The translations under genes and the position numbers were made by a program. From an uncultured Dysgonomonas sp. (lineage in GTDB: Bacteria; Bacteroidota; Bacteroidia; Bacteroidales; Dysgonomonadaceae): a stretch of DNA of 11,873 bases. The first letter of the stretch is position 1. Each line of letters starts with the position of its first letter. Positions 1 through 7,664 of this stretch are shown one piece after another. The notes beneath the pieces were generated by a model. It searched no databases. It was not told where the DNA came from and saw nothing but the letters and a program-made list of their open reading frames with translations. The DNA is taken from assembly GCA_945292135.1 (NCBI GenBank), contig CALYRA010000008.1:1-11873 (forward strand), in the 5' to 3' direction.

Positions 1-1166
1 CTTTACGAGTAGTCATACCATACGGATGAGTTTTAGTTATCACATAACCGGTATTATCGACTTCGATGCCATCACAAGTCGAAACAATACGATTTGCGGG
101 CTTTGAGCCCACAGCAATAAATACTCTGTCCATAGATATTATCTTCTCATCTTCCGCATCTCTGATTTTTATGGATTCAAGTTTATTCCTTTTACCTAAA
201 AATTCCAATGTGTTTGTATACCACATAAACTGAACACCTTCTTCCACAGCTTCATGATATTCGGATTGAAGAGCGCTAATATCATTTTCACCTTTATAGT
301 ATATAATCGTTACTTTCGCAGCTCCCAACCGGATAGCTGTACGAGCCGTATCCATTGCGACATTTCCTGCACCAATGACAGCAACATTTTCGCCCGAAAC
401 AAGAGGTATAGAATTTCTATTGATACTACCGCTATTAAATAGACTAACCATTCTTAAAAAATAAGAGGATTGGACTACCCTAAACAAATTAGTACCCGGA
501 ATATCCAAATTTTTGGGGACTGCCGTACCTGAACCTATAAAAACAGCATCAAATTCATGGGCAAGCATTGTATCGACCGTAACTTTTTCCCCAACCGTAC
601 AGTTGTTAATAAAAGTGACTCCAAAAGACTCTATTCGTCTGATTTCGCGGCGTACAATTTCCTTTGGAAGCCGATATTCAGGTATTCCGTATAATAAGAC
701 TCCTCCCGGTTCATTTTGTCCTTCAAAGACAACGACGTTAAAACCTTCTTTCGCCAAATCTCCTGCGACTGTCAACCCTGCCGGACCTGAACCTATAACA
801 GCGACTTTCCCTCTGTCCTTCGGTTTCAAACGTTCACGGATCAAAACCATTTCACTATCAAAATCAGCAATAAAGCGTTCCAAACGTCCAATCCTGATAG
901 GCTTTTCCTTTTTATTGAGAATGCAATGCCCTTCACATTGTTTTTCGTGAGGACAAACTCTACCGCAAATTGCCGGAAGACTACTTATTTCCCATTGATA
1001 ATTGATTGATAAATCCGGGAATATTATGCTCTATAGGACAACCTTGTACACACATTGAATTTTTGCAATTAAGACAGCGTTTAGCTTCTTGAATCGCTTC
1101 TTTCGTTGTGTACCCGACAGTTATCTCTGCAAATTTGGATATATTTTTGCTTCCTGTTTTAACCAT
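1..1166 (-). pseudogene. GltD-like Fe-S flavoprotein (glutamate synthase small-subunit family), frameshifted and cut by the window edge
   Basis: Members of this family carry two N-terminal [4Fe-4S] clusters, then FAD- and NAD(P)H-binding Rossmann domains, and move electrons from NADPH to a partner such as the glutamate synthase large subunit. Here the ATG at 1166 opens a frame with the first cluster motif (Cys31, Cys34, Cys39, Cys43, then Pro) and ends after 61 codons at a TAG (983-981). The remainder is in another frame, open from about 1030 to the left edge. It reads LPAICGRVCPHEKQCEGHC (second cluster), then VAVIGSGPAG (FAD), GGVLLYGIPEYRLPK, and VAVIGAGNVAMD (NADPH). Between GN and LPAICGRVCP, relatives have roughly a dozen more residues, so a deletion that also shifted the frame is the simplest reading. 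All visible cluster cysteines survive. The gene starts 5 bp after the transporter stop and is probably cotranscribed with it. An assembly error remains possible. Confidence 0.8.
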
Positions 1167-1171
1167 AAATA

Positions 1172-2746
1172 TTATAAGTCTGTAATCGGTTTAAATTTCG
1201 GCACTAATATTTTCATTATAACCCACCCAATCAAGTATGCAACAGCGCAAATTGAAAAGATAATCATGTAACCTGTATCAATTCCATTAACAACTACATC
1301 ACCCGATTGTTTTAACATTTTCAAGAATTCTTCAATATTTCCGACATTGTACTCTTTAAGAAATGCTGCCGCAGTTTCAGAATTTTGCAATTGCGGGTAC
1401 TTATCAAGGAGTGATTCTCCATTTATACTACTCCAATGTTTTTGCGAAAAGTCAAATAATGAACCTGAGCCTTTGTTGATAAGGAACGAACCAATGCCTC
1501 CCGCCATACCTCCAATACCCGTAATCGTCGCAATAGCTTTTTTCGGAAACATATCGCCGATGGTTGAGAAAATATTAGCCGACCAAGCTTGATGGGCTGC
1601 GCCTGAAATACCGATAATAATAACCGGAATCCAATAAGAATAACCTCCTAAAGGTTGCGCTAAGAGAGCTAACAAGGGGAAAAACGCAAATATTAGCATA
1701 GCCTTCATACGTCCAATATACGGATTCATTCCTTTCTTGTCTACAAAATAAGATGGAAGCCACCCCCCAATGATCGAAAGCAAAGTAATAGCATATAATA
1801 CGAATATTGCTAACTGTCCTTGCGTATCTGATGATTTTATACCATATACCGAACTTAAATAAGCCGGAGCCCAAAATAGATAAAACCACCAAACACCATC
1901 AGTCATAAATTTACCGAAAGCAAATGCCCAAGTTTGTTTATACCTGAAAGCGTCTTTAAAAGATATTTTCTTTTCTTGCAATATTTCACCTATTTTTTCA
2001 TCGACAGGCTTTTCTTCCTGATCGGATTGAATATAATCAAGTTCTGCTTTATTTACCTTCGGATGCTTTTCTGGTTTTTTATAAACGAAAACCCAAAATC
2101 CCATCCATATAAATCCTAAAGCGCCAATAATGATAAAAGACATTTCCCATCCCCAATGATAGGCTATAACAGGGATTGTAACGGGTGCCGCTAATGCTCC
2201 GACTGTAGCGCCTGCATTGAAAATACTTGTAGCAAAAGCCCTGTCTTTTTTAGGAAAATATTCCGCTGTCGCTTTTATTGCTGCCGGAAAATTTCCCGCC
2301 TCGCCTAATGCCAAAACAAATCGAGCGAATATAAATAATACTACACTGACCGAAGCTACCCGACCAATATTCTGAACACATGATATTGCTTCTTTTGCTC
2401 CTTCAAAGCCTACAAACCATTCGCCTGTTGTAATACCTGATGTAACTATACCACAGAAAGCATGAAGAGTAGCGCCAACCGACCAGATACCTATTGCCCA
2501 AAGAAATCCCTTTTTTGTGTCCATCCAATCTACAAAACGACCGGCGAAGAACATACATATTGCATAAAAGATTGAAAATAATGCAGTAATAGTACCATAA
2601 TCGTTATTCGTCCAGTGAAACTCGGGTAGTATAAAATCTTTCCACGTCAGCGACAATACTTGCCTATCCATATAGTTGATTGTCGTGGCGAAAAAAAGCA
2701 TAGCGCAGATGACCCATCTGTAATTAGTCATTTTCATATTTTTCAT
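1172..2746 (-). CDS. exuT: MFS hexuronate transporter, ExuT-like (anion:cation symporter family)
   Basis: This is a predicted inner-membrane symporter for galacturonate, glucuronate or related uronates. The 524-residue protein has about twelve hydrophobic segments. The family signature NYMDRQVLS is at residues 24-32 at the end of TM1, an MFS motif-A-like GRFVDWMDTKKG follows TM2 (69-80), and RFVLALGEAGNFPAAIKA (142-159) resembles the ACS-family TM4 region. A charged cytoplasmic loop (about 223-270) separates the two six-helix halves. It is longer than proteobacterial ExuT, with extra hydrophilic stretches at about 100-130 and 435-488, the latter before the last helix. The gene lies 18 bp after eda and 5 bp before the GltD-like gene, as expected for a carrier feeding the kdu/kdg/eda enzymes. 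The family call is firm. The exact substrate (monomeric hexuronate or a 4-deoxy-uronate) is inferred from context. Confidence 0.88.
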   Translation of the reverse strand: MKNMKMTNYRWVICAMLFFATTINYMDRQVLSLTWKDFILPEFHWTNNDYGTITALFSIFYAICMFFAGRFVDWMDTKKGFLWAIGIWSVGATLHAFCGIVTSGITTGEWFVGFEGAKEAISCVQNIGRVASVSVVLFIFARFVLALGEAGNFPAAIKATAEYFPKKDRAFATSIFNAGATVGALAAPVTIPVIAYHWGWEMSFIIIGALGFIWMGFWVFVYKKPEKHPKVNKAELDYIQSDQEEKPVDEKIGEILQEKKISFKDAFRYKQTWAFAFGKFMTDGVWWFYLFWAPAYLSSVYGIKSSDTQGQLAIFVLYAITLLSIIGGWLPSYFVDKKGMNPYIGRMKAMLIFAFFPLLALLAQPLGGYSYWIPVIIIGISGAAHQAWSANIFSTIGDMFPKKAIATITGIGGMAGGIGSFLINKGSGSLFDFSQKHWSSINGESLLDKYPQLQNSETAAAFLKEYNVGNIEEFLKMLKQSGDVVVNGIDTGYMIIFSICAVAYLIGWVIMKILVPKFKPITDL

Positions 2747-2764
2747 GGTATTATTTTTAGGTTT

Positions 2765-3433
2765 TTATTTTCTCACTTTAGCAATTATAGCAAAAGCGTC
2801 TGAACACAATTGCGTAATTTTTGACCAGTCTTTGGCTTCAATAACGTCTTTTGGGAAAAGGTTAGAACCCATTCCAACGCATGAGACCCCAGCACGAAAC
2901 CATTTAGTCAGATTTTCTTCTGTGGGCGCCACGCCACCCGTTACCATCAAATTTGACCAAGGCATAGGAGCTTTTATCCCTTTCACAAATGCAGGTCCCA
3001 TTACATCGCCGGGAAATACTTTGACTACTTCCGCACCCAATTCCTGAGCATATCCGACTTCTGATACTGAACCACATCCCGGTATATAAGCCACTTGACG
3101 TCGATTACATACTTTGAATATTTCCGGATTTAATAATGGACCAACGACGAAGTTTGCCCCCAATTGTAAATAAAGAGAAGCCGTACCCGCATCTATTATT
3201 GAACCTATTCCAAGTATCATGTCGGGGCATTCTTCTGACGCCCATTTTAATAATTCTCCAAATATCTCGTGAGCGAAATCTCCACGGTTAGTAAATTCGA
3301 AAACTCTTACTCCTCCATCATAACAAGCTTTTAAGACTTGTTTTGATACTTCGAGGTTACTATGATAAAAAACAGGAACCATTCCTGTTGTTGCCATCGT
3401 TTGGCAAGCTTGTATTCTTGTAAATCGCGCCAT
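2765..3433 (-). CDS. eda: 2-dehydro-3-deoxy-phosphogluconate (KDPG) aldolase
   Basis: This cytoplasmic aldolase splits KDPG into pyruvate and glyceraldehyde 3-phosphate, the last step of the pathway encoded here. The 222-residue length is close to the usual 205-220 for this class I TIM-barrel family. The visible active-site pattern is Glu46 and Arg50 in FEFTNRG, GIGSIID at 75-81 (the GAGTV-like strand), and the Schiff-base lysine Lys138 in EVVKVFPG. A phosphate-binding glycine pair lies in VTGGV (164-168). The start at 3433 places the usual helix-strand opening ([17 protein letters not shown]) correctly. It sits downstream of kduD after a 90-bp gap and 18 bp before the transporter. Relatives also act on 2-dehydro-3-deoxy-6-phosphogalactonate or 4-hydroxy-2-oxoglutarate, but a KdgK gene in the same operon favours KDPG. 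Confidence 0.93.
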   Translation of the reverse strand: MARFTRIQACQTMATTGMVPVFYHSNLEVSKQVLKACYDGGVRVFEFTNRGDFAHEIFGELLKWASEECPDMILGIGSIIDAGTASLYLQLGANFVVGPLLNPEIFKVCNRRQVAYIPGCGSVSEVGYAQELGAEVVKVFPGDVMGPAFVKGIKAPMPWSNLMVTGGVAPTEENLTKWFRAGVSCVGMGSNLFPKDVIEAKDWSKITQLCSDAFAIIAKVRK

Positions 3434-3464
3434 TTTTTATTTGATAATGTGTGTTAATAAACTA

Positions 3465-3494
3465 ATGTGGCAATGATTATTTTTATTGGCACAT
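3465..3494. promoter_or_regulatory. Imperfect 10-bp inverted repeat between kduD and eda
   Basis: The arms atgtggcaat (3465-3474) and attggcacat (3485-3494) are complementary except for one central position and enclose a 10-nt AT-rich loop. They lie in the 90-bp gap between kduD and eda. The repeat could be a weak mRNA hairpin that tunes relative expression, or a protein-binding site. No U-tract follows it in the transcribed direction, so it does not look like an intrinsic terminator. I saw no good TAnnTTTG promoter in this gap. Confidence 0.3.
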
Positions 3495-3523
3495 CAGAAA
3501 ATAATAAGAATTAATTTATTGAC

Positions 3524-4303
3524 CTAAGGTTGTTTTCCTATATAAGCCAGTATACCTCCATCTACATACAGTATGTGACCATTCACAAAATCTGATGCGT
3601 TTGAAGCCAGAAATATCACCGGACCTTCCAAGTCTTCGGGGGTTCCCCATCTCGCGGCTGGTGTTTTATTGATTATAAAGTTATTGAATGGATGACCATT
3701 TTCTCTTAATGGCGCAGTCTGAGGGGTTGCTATATAACCCGGCCCTATACCATTGACCTGAATATTAAATTCGCCCCATTCACAAGCTAAGTTTTTAGTC
3801 AACATCTTCAAGCCGCCTTTGGCTGCTGCATAGGCTGTTACTGTTTCGCGACCCAACTCACTCATCATTGAGCAGATATTAATAATTTTTCCCGCTCCTT
3901 TTTTTATCATAGCGGGGGCTACAGCCTTAGCGACTATAAATGGACCTATCAAATCTATGTCTATAACTTCTTTATATTCTTCAAGAGTCATTTCCACAGC
4001 AGGAATACGTTTGATAATACCCGCATTGTTTACAAGTATATCAATGTCTCCATGTTTGGACGATATATCGGCTACCATAGCTTTCACTTGGTTTTCTTTA
4101 GTGACATCACAAACATACCCATATGCTTCAAGTCCATCTTTTTTATAATCTTCCTCAGCTTTTTTTACCATCTCGTCACGACGGGCATTGAACATTATCT
4201 TAGCTCCTGCTTTACCTAACGCTTTAGCCATCGCCATTCCTATTCCGTATGTTCCGCCTGTAACAAGGGCTATTTTACCTTTTAATGAAAATCTATTTTG
4301 CAT
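3524..4303 (-). CDS. kduD: 2-dehydro-3-deoxy-D-gluconate 5-dehydrogenase (KduD, SDR family)
   Basis: This enzyme reduces 2,5-diketo-3-deoxygluconate (DKII, made by KduI) to 2-keto-3-deoxygluconate with NAD(P)H in the cytoplasm. The 259-residue protein is a classical short-chain dehydrogenase. It shows the cofactor glycine motif TGGTYGIG (15-22), NNAG (92-95), catalytic Ser145 in INICSMMS, and the YxxxK pair Tyr158/Lys162. The C-terminal DGG (248-250) is also typical. Related SDRs include gluconate 5-dehydrogenase (IdnO type), and sequence alone does not separate these cleanly. The shared operon with kduI, kdgK and eda supports KduD. The gene starts 30 bp after the kdgK stop. Confidence 0.87.
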   Translation of the reverse strand: MQNRFSLKGKIALVTGGTYGIGMAMAKALGKAGAKIMFNARRDEMVKKAEEDYKKDGLEAYGYVCDVTKENQVKAMVADISSKHGDIDILVNNAGIIKRIPAVEMTLEEYKEVIDIDLIGPFIVAKAVAPAMIKKGAGKIINICSMMSELGRETVTAYAAAKGGLKMLTKNLACEWGEFNIQVNGIGPGYIATPQTAPLRENGHPFNNFIINKTPAARWGTPEDLEGPVIFLASNASDFVNGHILYVDGGILAYIGKQP

Positions 4304-4333
4304 TTTATTCTAATCTTCAAATTTGCCAATTGA

Positions 4334-5371
4334 TTATCTTGATACACGTCCCGAGCCATCACCTTTCATCAGGTTTTCAACTTCAGTAACCGTTACCAAA
4401 TTGAAGTCTCCATAAATGGTATGCTTCAAACATGATGCTGCAACAGCAAATTCCAACGCTTTTGAATCATCTGTCGGATAGGTAATCAATCCATAGATCA
4501 ATCCGCCCATAAATGAGTCTCCTCCTCCTACGCGGTCAACAATATGCGTAATATCGTATCGTTTAGATTGGTACAATTTATCAGAATAAAGCACTCCACC
4601 CCATGTATTATGGTTAGCATTGATAGAACCTCTCAATGTGATAATTACTTTTTTGGCTCGGGGAAATTTCTTCATCATCTGAGTGCATACGGATTCGAAT
4701 TCGGCTGCGTTAACTTCTCCGCCGGTATGCGCCACGTCAAAACCTTCGGGTTTGATACCAAAAACTTTTTCCGCATCTTCTTCATTTCCTAAAATAATGT
4801 CGCAGCCTTCTACCAAAGGTGGCATAACTTCACTCGCTGTCTTACCATATTTCCAAAGATTTTTACGATAATTCAAGTCTGTAGAGACCGTAACCCCCAT
4901 TTCATTCGCAACTTTAATAGCTTCAAGACATGCATCTGCCGCTCCTTGCGACAATGCCGGCGTAATGCCCGTCCAATGGAACCATTGAGCATCTTTCAAT
5001 ACTTCTTTCCAATTTACCATTCCCGGTTTGATTTCCGCAATCGCCGAATCGGCACGATCATAGACAACTTTCGAAGCGCGGGCTACAGATCCGGTTTCCA
5101 AGAAATAGATTCCGACACGGTCACCGCCTCGAAGGATATTATTGACTCCTACATTGTATTTCCTTAAATCTGAAATACACCATTCGGCAATGTCATTTTT
5201 GGGTAAACGGGTTACAAAGTCTGTCGGTATTCCATAATTTGACAGTGAAACCGCTACGTTTGCTTCACCGCCTCCAAAGGTAGCGTTGAGATTTGTACTT
5301 TGTATAAAGCGTTGATAGCCGGGTGTTGCTAAACGCAACATAATTTCTCCAAAGGTTACTACTTTTTTCAT
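4334..5371 (-). CDS. kdgK: 2-dehydro-3-deoxygluconokinase (PfkB/ribokinase family)
   Basis: This kinase phosphorylates 2-keto-3-deoxygluconate to KDPG with ATP, providing the substrate for Eda. The 345-residue protein starts with MKKVVTFGEIMLRLATPG, typical of KDG kinases. It has the N-terminal PfkB glycine motif TFGGGEANVAVSLSNYG (31-47) and the C-terminal motif DRVGGGDSFMGG (279-290), in which Asp285 is the expected catalytic base. STDLNYR (163-169) matches the substrate-lid-adjacent DxNxR element of KDG kinases. The C-terminus has a short polar tail (GDGSGRVSR). It follows the DUF4861 lipoprotein gene after 125 bp, the longest gap within the catabolic block. I found no convincing promoter in that gap. 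Confidence 0.92.
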   Translation of the reverse strand: MKKVVTFGEIMLRLATPGYQRFIQSTNLNATFGGGEANVAVSLSNYGIPTDFVTRLPKNDIAEWCISDLRKYNVGVNNILRGGDRVGIYFLETGSVARASKVVYDRADSAIAEIKPGMVNWKEVLKDAQWFHWTGITPALSQGAADACLEAIKVANEMGVTVSTDLNYRKNLWKYGKTASEVMPPLVEGCDIILGNEEDAEKVFGIKPEGFDVAHTGGEVNAAEFESVCTQMMKKFPRAKKVIITLRGSINANHNTWGGVLYSDKLYQSKRYDITHIVDRVGGGDSFMGGLIYGLITYPTDDSKALEFAVAASCLKHTIYGDFNLVTVTEVENLMKGDGSGRVSR

Positions 5372-5496
5372 AGTTTATTCAATATATTTTAAGCTTTTAT
5401 CAGCCAATAGTTTTTGGGTGATGTTTTTATATTAGATTTTGTTTTTAGAAATAAACCCATAGTTGTCAATTAACTGCTATGAGCAATATGTGCTTT

Positions 5497-6648
5497 TTAA
5501 TATTTTACAACCAATGGTTGTTTTTGTGCTTCTGCAAAATTTTTAATGTAAGTGGCAAAATTATCCGCTTTGTCAAAACCAAATTTAGACCAGCCAAATC
5601 CTGAGTAATAAGTTACAGATTCATCGGGCTGTTGCGTTGTAATTCCCAAAATATGGTAATAAGGAACTTTTTCTTTTTTATTATTCTCTATTTCATATTT
5701 ATCTACAACATATTTTTCCATACCTTCCGGAAAAATAATTCCCATATAAACTTTGTCTACTATTGCGTTTTCAGGTTCTTGATAAATGATATAATTGCTG
5801 CCTGCTGTAACTGATTTTTCGCCTTCTTCGCGTTTAACAAAGCCTGCGGCGACTTTCAACGGTTCTGAAACGGTATACGATTGGGTGATTTTATTCAATT
5901 GAGAACCTGCGTCCAATGATATTGTACGAGTTTCGGCAATACTATTTCCAGCGACTTCAATATTCTTATATGTCAATCGGAATGTCGTGCGTAGTGGTCC
6001 ATTATCAAGTACTTTTTGTTCTATATACTTCTCATTCAGCCATAGTTTATCATTTGCATAAGGAGCCATAGCTCCCGCTCCAAGTGAGCGTCCGACTTTG
6101 TAATCGTCCAGTCCTTCACCATTGTCTTCGTGATATGAAGCAACTCCGGACAAATCATTCTTATACCATTTATCTATAACAAGCTCAGTGGTTCTCTTAA
6201 ACCAAGCATCAATTCCGTTGCTTGGTCCGTCAATAGGAAGAAGTGCAGGCCCATATATACGAAATGCCACTCGGTCATTTTCCCAAGCAAAGTCATCTTT
6301 ACGTTCCTGAATAAAACGTCCGTATGTCAGCGCTTTAAATTCTCTCGGACTTCCTGTTATTATAGTGAAATCACTTGATTGATTTGCTTTTAGTCCCGAT
6401 TGAAAAATCAGTTTTTTATCATATGTCATTTGGGATGGGATTATCTCGCCGCCAGCATTTTTAACCAGATATACAGAATCTTGAGGTAAAGCTAATTTTG
6501 ATGAAATATTATTCAGCGGAATTTCGACCATATCAGATATACGATCAAACGTACTTGGATTTTCAACAGTTATTTTTATACCTTCTGTTTTTGATGTGCA
6601 GGAAGCCAAAATAATAGTAGCAAATAATAAATAGAATATCTTATTCAT
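5497..6648 (-). CDS. DUF4861-family lipoprotein of unknown function
   Basis: I recognise this 383-residue protein as similar to the uncharacterised DUF4861 family, which is common in Bacteroidota polysaccharide loci. A short hydrophobic signal ends in the lipobox LASC (residues 14-17), so Cys17 should be lipidated and the mature protein placed in the periplasm or at the outer membrane. The rest is beta-rich. It contains a dense polar, glycine-rich stretch, YHEDNGEGLDDYKVGRSLGAG (about 172-192), preceded by DFAWENDRVAFRIYGPAL (119-136). These look like the most constrained parts and could form a sugar-binding or active site. A galactose-mutarotase-like beta-sandwich is plausible but is my inference. 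It lies 21 bp after kduI and 125 bp before kdgK. It is the only exported non-transport protein among cytoplasmic uronate enzymes, so a role in handling unsaturated uronates or oligouronides before import is likely but unproven. Confidence 0.75.
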   Translation of the reverse strand: MNKIFYLLFATIILASCTSKTEGIKITVENPSTFDRISDMVEIPLNNISSKLALPQDSVYLVKNAGGEIIPSQMTYDKKLIFQSGLKANQSSDFTIITGSPREFKALTYGRFIQERKDDFAWENDRVAFRIYGPALLPIDGPSNGIDAWFKRTTELVIDKWYKNDLSGVASYHEDNGEGLDDYKVGRSLGAGAMAPYANDKLWLNEKYIEQKVLDNGPLRTTFRLTYKNIEVAGNSIAETRTISLDAGSQLNKITQSYTVSEPLKVAAGFVKREEGEKSVTAGSNYIIYQEPENAIVDKVYMGIIFPEGMEKYVVDKYEIENNKKEKVPYYHILGITTQQPDESVTYYSGFGWSKFGFDKADNFATYIKNFAEAQKQPLVVKY

Positions 6649-6669
6649 ATACTTCTAAAATTTATGGGT

Positions 6670-7512
6670 TTATTTTAATTTGTCAGCTGTGAATGTATCC
6701 ATATCATCATAATCCAGATTTTCGCCACACATTGCCCATATAAACGTGTAATTATTTGTTCCCGCCGCTGAGTGAATAGACCATGATGGAGATATAACGG
6801 CTTGTTCATTAAGCATAAAAATGTGACGTGTCTGTTGAGGCTCACCCATAAAGTGACATACAGCCTGATTTTCAGGAATCTTGAAATAGAAATAAGCTTC
6901 CATTCGACGTGAATGCGTATGTGGCGGCATTGTATTCCAAACGCTACCTTCTTTCAACTCTGTCATACCCATTTGCAATTGGCAGCAAGGTACGATTTCG
7001 CTCAATATTATTTGGTTTAGTGTACGTTCGTTTGAAGTTTTCTTCTCGCCTAATTCGCGGGTACGACGCATTTGGGATGTAATTTGAGTAGTGGGATGAG
7101 CCTTGTGCGCGGGAGATGAAGCGAAATAAAATTTAGCGGGCTTGGATGGGTCTTTACTTTTGAAGGTAACTTCTTTTGAACCTCTGCCTACATAAACCGC
7201 ATCTTTGAACGCAAGTTCATATTCAATACCATCCACAACGACCAAACCTTCACTTTCGATACAGATGATGCCCAATTCTCGTCTTTCACAAAAATACTTG
7301 GAACGTATTAGCTCTACTGTTTCAAGTTTTAAAGCTTCTTTCACGGGTAATGCTCCTCCGATAATAAGACGGTCATTATGCGTATATGTCATTAATACGC
7401 TATCAGCTTCAAAAAGTTTTTCGACTAAAAATTCTTTACGAAGTTGTTCTGTGTCATACTTTTTTACATCATTTGGGTGCGTACCCCAACGTTCTTCGAT
7501 CTGTGTTTTCAT
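6670..7512 (-). CDS. kduI: 5-dehydro-4-deoxy-D-glucuronate isomerase (KduI)
   Basis: KduI isomerises 5-keto-4-deoxyuronate (DKI, formed spontaneously from unsaturated uronates) to 2,5-diketo-3-deoxygluconate, the substrate of KduD. The 280-residue length matches the family. The cupin metal site is intact: His198 and His200 in PPHTHSRRMEAYFYF, Glu205, and His247 in SWSIHSAAG. This is the same spacing as the zinc ligands of the E. coli enzyme. The N-terminus, with RWGTHPNDVKKYDTEQLR (8-25), is also characteristic and supports the start at 7512. It is the first gene after the promoter-containing 231-bp gap, so it probably opens the catabolic transcription unit. Confidence 0.95.
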   Translation of the reverse strand: MKTQIEERWGTHPNDVKKYDTEQLRKEFLVEKLFEADSVLMTYTHNDRLIIGGALPVKEALKLETVELIRSKYFCERRELGIICIESEGLVVVDGIEYELAFKDAVYVGRGSKEVTFKSKDPSKPAKFYFASSPAHKAHPTTQITSQMRRTRELGEKKTSNERTLNQIILSEIVPCCQLQMGMTELKEGSVWNTMPPHTHSRRMEAYFYFKIPENQAVCHFMGEPQQTRHIFMLNEQAVISPSWSIHSAAGTNNYTFIWAMCGENLDYDDMDTFTADKLK

Positions 7513-7634
7513 ATAACAAAATTATTTATATAGTTATTGTTCGTTTTCAGACGCTAATCTAAAAACAAGTTATATACATCATGGTCTGGTCAAACCACAG
7601 ATGCAGTAACCAAAAAAGGGTGAGGAGTGTTTTC

Positions 7635-7664
7635 TATAGTATATATATTTACAAAGATACTATA
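7635..7664. promoter_or_regulatory. Perfect 8+8 bp inverted repeat overlapping the kduI promoter (candidate operator)
   Basis: The arms tatagtat (7635-7642) and atactata (7657-7664) are exact reverse complements separated by 14 bp. The right arm covers the upstream edge of the predicted -7 box and the left arm covers the expected transcription start. A dimeric regulator bound here would block or modulate initiation. The arms are AT-only apart from one G/C pair each, so chance occurrence in this AT-rich gap cannot be dismissed. No regulator gene is in the window to pair it with. Confidence 0.45.

Noticed and set aside
513..950. Plus-strand open frame of about 145 codons opposite the GltD-like gene.
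   Set aside because: It is antisense to a strongly recognisable FAD/NADPH-binding protein sequence on the minus strand and has no family resemblance of its own.
985..995. Programmed frameshift at the G GGA AAT heptamer in the GltD-like gene.
   Set aside because: The -1 frame gives an immediate TAA, and the required shift is +1. The missing inter-motif segment also points to deletion rather than recoding.
5458..5481. Inverted repeat catag / ctatg in the 125-bp gap between the DUF4861 gene and kdgK, as an operator or promoter.
   Set aside because: The arms are only 5 bp and I found no TAnnTTTG-type -7 box at a sensible position, so there is too little support for a regulatory call.
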